From contig DATDKZ010000152.1 of the NCBI GenBank assembly GCA_036519575.1, forward strand, positions 1 to 16,733: a DNA stretch of 16,733 nt. Direction: 5' to 3'. Under the pieces are notes generated by a model. The model made no database searches. It saw only the letters and a program-made list of their open reading frames with translations, and was not told the origin of the DNA. A program made the position numbers and the translations under genes. The stretch comes from AC-69 sp036519575. GTDB taxonomy: Bacteria; Actinomycetota; UBA4738; HRBIN12. Shown here piece by piece: positions 14,257-16,733 of the stretch; the stretch's first letter is position 1; every line of letters begins with the position of its first letter.

Positions 14257-15405
14257 TTGGTCACCGAGGATCAGGTCCGCCAGGCACTGAGGAACGTGCT
14301 GGACCCCGAGATCGGCAAGCCGATCGAGGACATCGGCATGCTCCAGGGCATCGAGGTGAACGACGGCTCGGTGCGGGTCCACGTCCTGATCACGATCGAG
14401 GGCTGTCCGCTGAAGGATCGGATCACGTCGGACGTGACCAACGCCCTCCGACCGCTCGGCGTCGAACGCGTCGACGTGGAGCTGTCCCCGATGAGCGAGC
14501 AGCAGCGGGCGGAGCTCGTCACGAGGCTTCGAGGTAGCGCGGCGGCCGCTCCGCAGCAGCAGCGCCAGTTCTTCGTCGGAACCGACACGACGGTCATCGC
14601 CGTCGCGTCCGGCAAGGGTGGCGTGGGCAAGTCCAGCATTACGGTGAACCTGGCGTGCGCCCTGGCCGCCGACGGACACCGCGTAGGCGTCCTCGACGCC
14701 GACGTCTGGGGCTTCTCCGTTCCCCGGATGATCGGCGTCACCGGCCAACCGGTCGGGTTCAACAACATGATCTTGCCGCTCGAGTCCCACGGCGTGAAGG
14801 TCATCTCGATGGGATTCTTCGTGCCCGAGGAGACCCCCGTGATCTGGCGGGGGCCAATGCTGCACAAGGCCATCGAGCAGTTCCTGGGCGATGTGTACTG
14901 GGGGGAGCTCGATTTCCTGCTCGCCGACCTCCCTCCCGGGACGGGCGATGTCTCGATCTCGCTGGCCTCGTTCCTCCCCGGAGCCTCGATGCTCGTCGTC
15001 ACGACCCCGCAGGAGGCGGCTCGCAAGGTCGCGGAGCGCGCCGGGAAGATGGCCGAACGCACGAACCTTCGCCCGCTCGGCGTGATCGAGAACATGTCCT
15101 GGTTTGCGTGTCCGCATTGCGGGGAGCGAACGTCGATCTTCGGCGCCGGCGGAGGACAGGAGGCCGCAAACACGCTCGGCGTTCCGCTCCTCGCCCAGGT
15201 GCCGCTGATGCCGGACCTTCGCGAGGGGGGCGACGAAGGCCGGCCCATCGTGGTGACCGACCCCGACTCGCCGGCCGGTCAGGCGCTCCGCGACGCCGCG
15301 CGAAAGGTCGCCCAGTCCACCAGATCGAAGGTGGGCAAGCCGCTGCCGCTGATGGCCAGTCCCGGGGCGGCGATGGCCGGCGGCCACGCCGGACATCACC
15401 ACTAG
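14257..15405 (+). CDS. mrp: Mrp/ApbC-family iron-sulfur cluster carrier ATPase
   Basis: A 382-residue P-loop NTPase of the Mrp/ApbC/Nbp35 family that carries and delivers Fe-S clusters in the cytoplasm. An N-terminal MIP18/DUF59 domain (1-80; VRQALRNVLDPEIGKPIEDI, then IEGCPLKD with Cys50) is fused to the ATPase domain. That domain has the deviant Walker A SGKGGVGKSS (118-127), VLDADVWGFSVPRMIG, IWRGPMLHKAI, the Walker B-like LLADLPPGTGD (221-231), and the cluster-binding CPHC (285-288) after GVIENMSWFA. This is the standard actinobacterial length and layout. The C-terminus ends in a histidine-rich tail (GGHAGHHH), possibly metal-binding. The start is TTG with a strong Shine-Dalgarno. It is divergent from the SufR-like regulator and converges on lgt with a 2-bp gap. 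Confidence 0.96.
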   Translation: MVTEDQVRQALRNVLDPEIGKPIEDIGMLQGIEVNDGSVRVHVLITIEGCPLKDRITSDVTNALRPLGVERVDVELSPMSEQQRAELVTRLRGSAAAAPQQQRQFFVGTDTTVIAVASGKGGVGKSSITVNLACALAADGHRVGVLDADVWGFSVPRMIGVTGQPVGFNNMILPLESHGVKVISMGFFVPEETPVIWRGPMLHKAIEQFLGDVYWGELDFLLADLPPGTGDVSISLASFLPGASMLVVTTPQEAARKVAERAGKMAERTNLRPLGVIENMSWFACPHCGERTSIFGAGGGQEAANTLGVPLLAQVPLMPDLREGGDEGRPIVVTDPDSPAGQALRDAARKVAQSTRSKVGKPLPLMASPGAAMAGGHAGHHH

Positions 15406-15407
15406 GC

Positions 15408-16343
15408 TCAGGTCTCGGGCTCGGAGGCGCCGAGGGGTTCTACCGATTCCCGTGGCTCACCGGAGCCCGGCCGCACTGCCCACGCGAGCAGCGTCAACAG
15501 GCAGACGGTCGATACCGTGAGGCCCGTCCACTGGCTCCCGGTCAGCCCGAAGAACCGCTTGTCCACGCGCAAGAAATCCTCGACCACACGGAGAGCCCCG
15601 TACCAGGCGCCGAAGGTCAGCGTGAGGACCCCCAGCCGTCGATTCGTTCGGCTGAGCGAGTAGAGCACCAGGAACAGCGCCGACGCCCCGATCATGTCGT
15701 ACAGCGCCGTCTGGTGGACGCCGACGCCGGTGGCCAGGACCTGCCCGTCGGCTGCCAGGAGCGTGGCACCGGTGCGGGCCAACCGGATCTGCTGGCCGCC
15801 CTGGAGGAACTGTGTGCACACACCCGACAGGCACTCGTACCCCGCCGGCGTGCCACCCTTGTATTGGAAGGCGAGCAACCAGCTGGCGGGCTTGCCGAAA
15901 TGATCACCGATGATGAGGTCGCCGATCCGCCCGTAGGCGATGCCGAACGACAGGCCCACGACGGCACCATCCATCACCTGGAAGAACCGATAGCCGCGGC
16001 GCCGCATGAGTGGGATGTTGATCAGCACCGCCCCGGCGATGCCCCCCAGGAGGCTGATGCCGCCCCGGTACACGGCGAGCATGTCGCCGATGCCGTTGAA
16101 GTCGGAGTAATGGGCGATCACGTAGAACAGTCGAGCCCCAACGATGGCCCCGATGAGGGCCCAAAACACCATGGAGTTCACGTCATCCAACGTGACCCCG
16201 CGCTTGGGCCCTTCGCGCGTGAAGATCCACGCCCCGAAAAGGAATCCGATGGCGATGCCGATGCCATGCGGGGAGACGGCGAAGCTGCCGAACAGGTGGA
16301 TGCGGTCGAGGATCGGCCACCCGATGGCGCCGAGCGCTGTCAC
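15408..16343 (-). CDS. lgt: Prolipoprotein diacylglyceryl transferase
   Basis: A 311-residue polytopic membrane enzyme that attaches diacylglycerol to the lipobox cysteine of prelipoproteins. Family marks are FAVSPHGIGIAIGFLFGAW (first TM), VGARLFYVIAHY, YRGGISLLGGIAGAV, the signature GRIGDLIIGDHFGKPASW (Arg139 equivalent to E. coli Arg143), VGVHQTALYD, and GAWYGALRVVEDFLRVD (arginine equivalent to Arg239). Compared with E. coli, the HGG histidine is replaced (SLLGG) and the signature asparagine is aspartate. About 50 extra residues with a Cys pair (CLSGVC, 171-176) sit between the signature and HQTALYD, probably outside the membrane. GTG 16343 lies 10 bp after the PAP2 stop and gives a normal N-terminus; GTG 16409 would overlap PAP2 by 56 bp. 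The two genes probably form an operon. Confidence 0.92.
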   Translation of the reverse strand: MTALGAIGWPILDRIHLFGSFAVSPHGIGIAIGFLFGAWIFTREGPKRGVTLDDVNSMVFWALIGAIVGARLFYVIAHYSDFNGIGDMLAVYRGGISLLGGIAGAVLINIPLMRRRGYRFFQVMDGAVVGLSFGIAYGRIGDLIIGDHFGKPASWLLAFQYKGGTPAGYECLSGVCTQFLQGGQQIRLARTGATLLAADGQVLATGVGVHQTALYDMIGASALFLVLYSLSRTNRRLGVLTLTFGAWYGALRVVEDFLRVDKRFFGLTGSQWTGLTVSTVCLLTLLAWAVRPGSGEPRESVEPLGASEPET

Positions 16344-16353
16344 TGGGGCGAGT

Positions 16354-16733
16354 CTATCGAGCGTCCTGCGACACCGCGTCGCCCACGGCCTGGCCGAGGA
16401 GGAGCCCACCGACGACGTCGGACGGGTAGTGCACTCCCACGTGGATGCGCGAGATCCCGACCGCGGCGGATAAGCCCCGAAGCGCGGTCCGGGCGGCGAC
16501 GGAGAGCTCGAGGTCCCGTCCGGCGACCGTCACGAACGCGAGCAGGACGGCGGGATGGCTGCTCGGCCACGATGTCCCCCGCGGTGGCTGGGCGAGCAAC
16601 CGGACACCGTCCGGGTCGGCCACGTACGGCCGTGGCCGATCGAACAAACGCTTCAGCCCCTGTCCGGCGAGCCATGCGGCGGAAGCGGCCGCGAGTCCGC
16701 GGGCCGCGGCTCGCCGGCGACCCGCGGCCGCCA
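16354..16733 (-). CDS. PAP2-superfamily phosphatase, 5'-truncated by window edge
   Basis: The frame is open to the right edge, so the start is outside; about 126 residues are present. All three PAP2 (type 2 phosphatidic acid phosphatase) motifs are visible: K-x6-RP as KRLFDRPRP, PSSH in SWPSSHPA (in place of the common PSGH), and SR-x5-H-x3-D as SRIHVGVHYPSD. The protein ends about 20 residues after the last motif, in a glycine-rich helix. PAP2 membrane enzymes dephosphorylate phosphatidate, undecaprenyl pyrophosphate or similar lipid phosphates. Placement directly before lgt (10-bp gap) fits a role in envelope lipid metabolism. The substrate and the N-terminal transmembrane content cannot be judged from this fragment. 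Confidence 0.9.
   Translation of the reverse strand, partial: AAAGRRRAAARGLAAASAAWLAGQGLKRLFDRPRPYVADPDGVRLLAQPPRGTSWPSSHPAVLLAFVTVAGRDLELSVAARTALRGLSAAVGISRIHVGVHYPSDVVGGLLLGQAVGDAVSQDAR

Overview
The window is a gene-dense, very GC-rich bacterial chromosome segment with no tRNA, rRNA, CRISPR array, insertion sequence or phage gene that I can see. The gene set (GlpX-type fructose-bisphosphatase, an F420-type LLM oxidoreductase, an RskA-like anti-sigma factor, a SufR-like regulator beside Mrp/ApbC) and the frequent GTG/TTG starts suggest an uncultured member of the Actinomycetota. A high-GC Chloroflexota or Dormibacterota relative is not excluded. No gene-free stretch exceeds 300 bp; the largest gap is about 200 bp (5822-6025).

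Left part (1-4437): the 3' part of glpX on the plus strand converges on a tight minus-strand operon. In transcription order that operon holds an atypical sugar-nucleotidyltransferase with a C-terminal beta-helix, an LLM flavin oxidoreductase that starts directly after the transferase stop codon, and a 73-residue HARE-type winged-helix protein overlapping the LLM gene. A putative esterase runs divergently from the transferase.

Middle part (4467-12235): two ECF sigma modules flank a membrane quality-control pair. The minus-strand module is an ECF sigma factor overlapping by 4 bp an RskA-like zinc-motif anti-sigma factor. Divergent from it are an NfeD/ClpP-class membrane protease and a slipin (SPFH), also overlapping by 4 bp. 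Next come a second ECF sigma factor, a single-pass membrane protein probably acting as its anti-sigma factor, a membrane-anchored cupredoxin, and a large membrane-anchored beta-propeller protein. The second sigma gene and the cupredoxin gene carry the same promoter-like motif, GGAAC-N16-GTGTAT, at identical spacing. This suggests the sigma factor controls itself and the cupredoxin, so the block may be one envelope or copper/redox stress regulon. The sigma gene may be read from a leaderless mRNA.

Right part (12242-16733): a PilT-like ATPase without other pilus genes; a SufR-like regulator with three C-terminal cysteines, divergent from an Mrp/ApbC Fe-S carrier across an 82-bp region holding inverted repeats; an lgt gene converging on mrp with a 2-bp gap; and, upstream of lgt, a PAP2 phosphatase cut by the right edge.

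The best candidates for something undescribed are the second sigma/anti-sigma/cupredoxin/propeller regulon with its shared promoter motif, and the SufR-like/Mrp divergent pair with its candidate operator.
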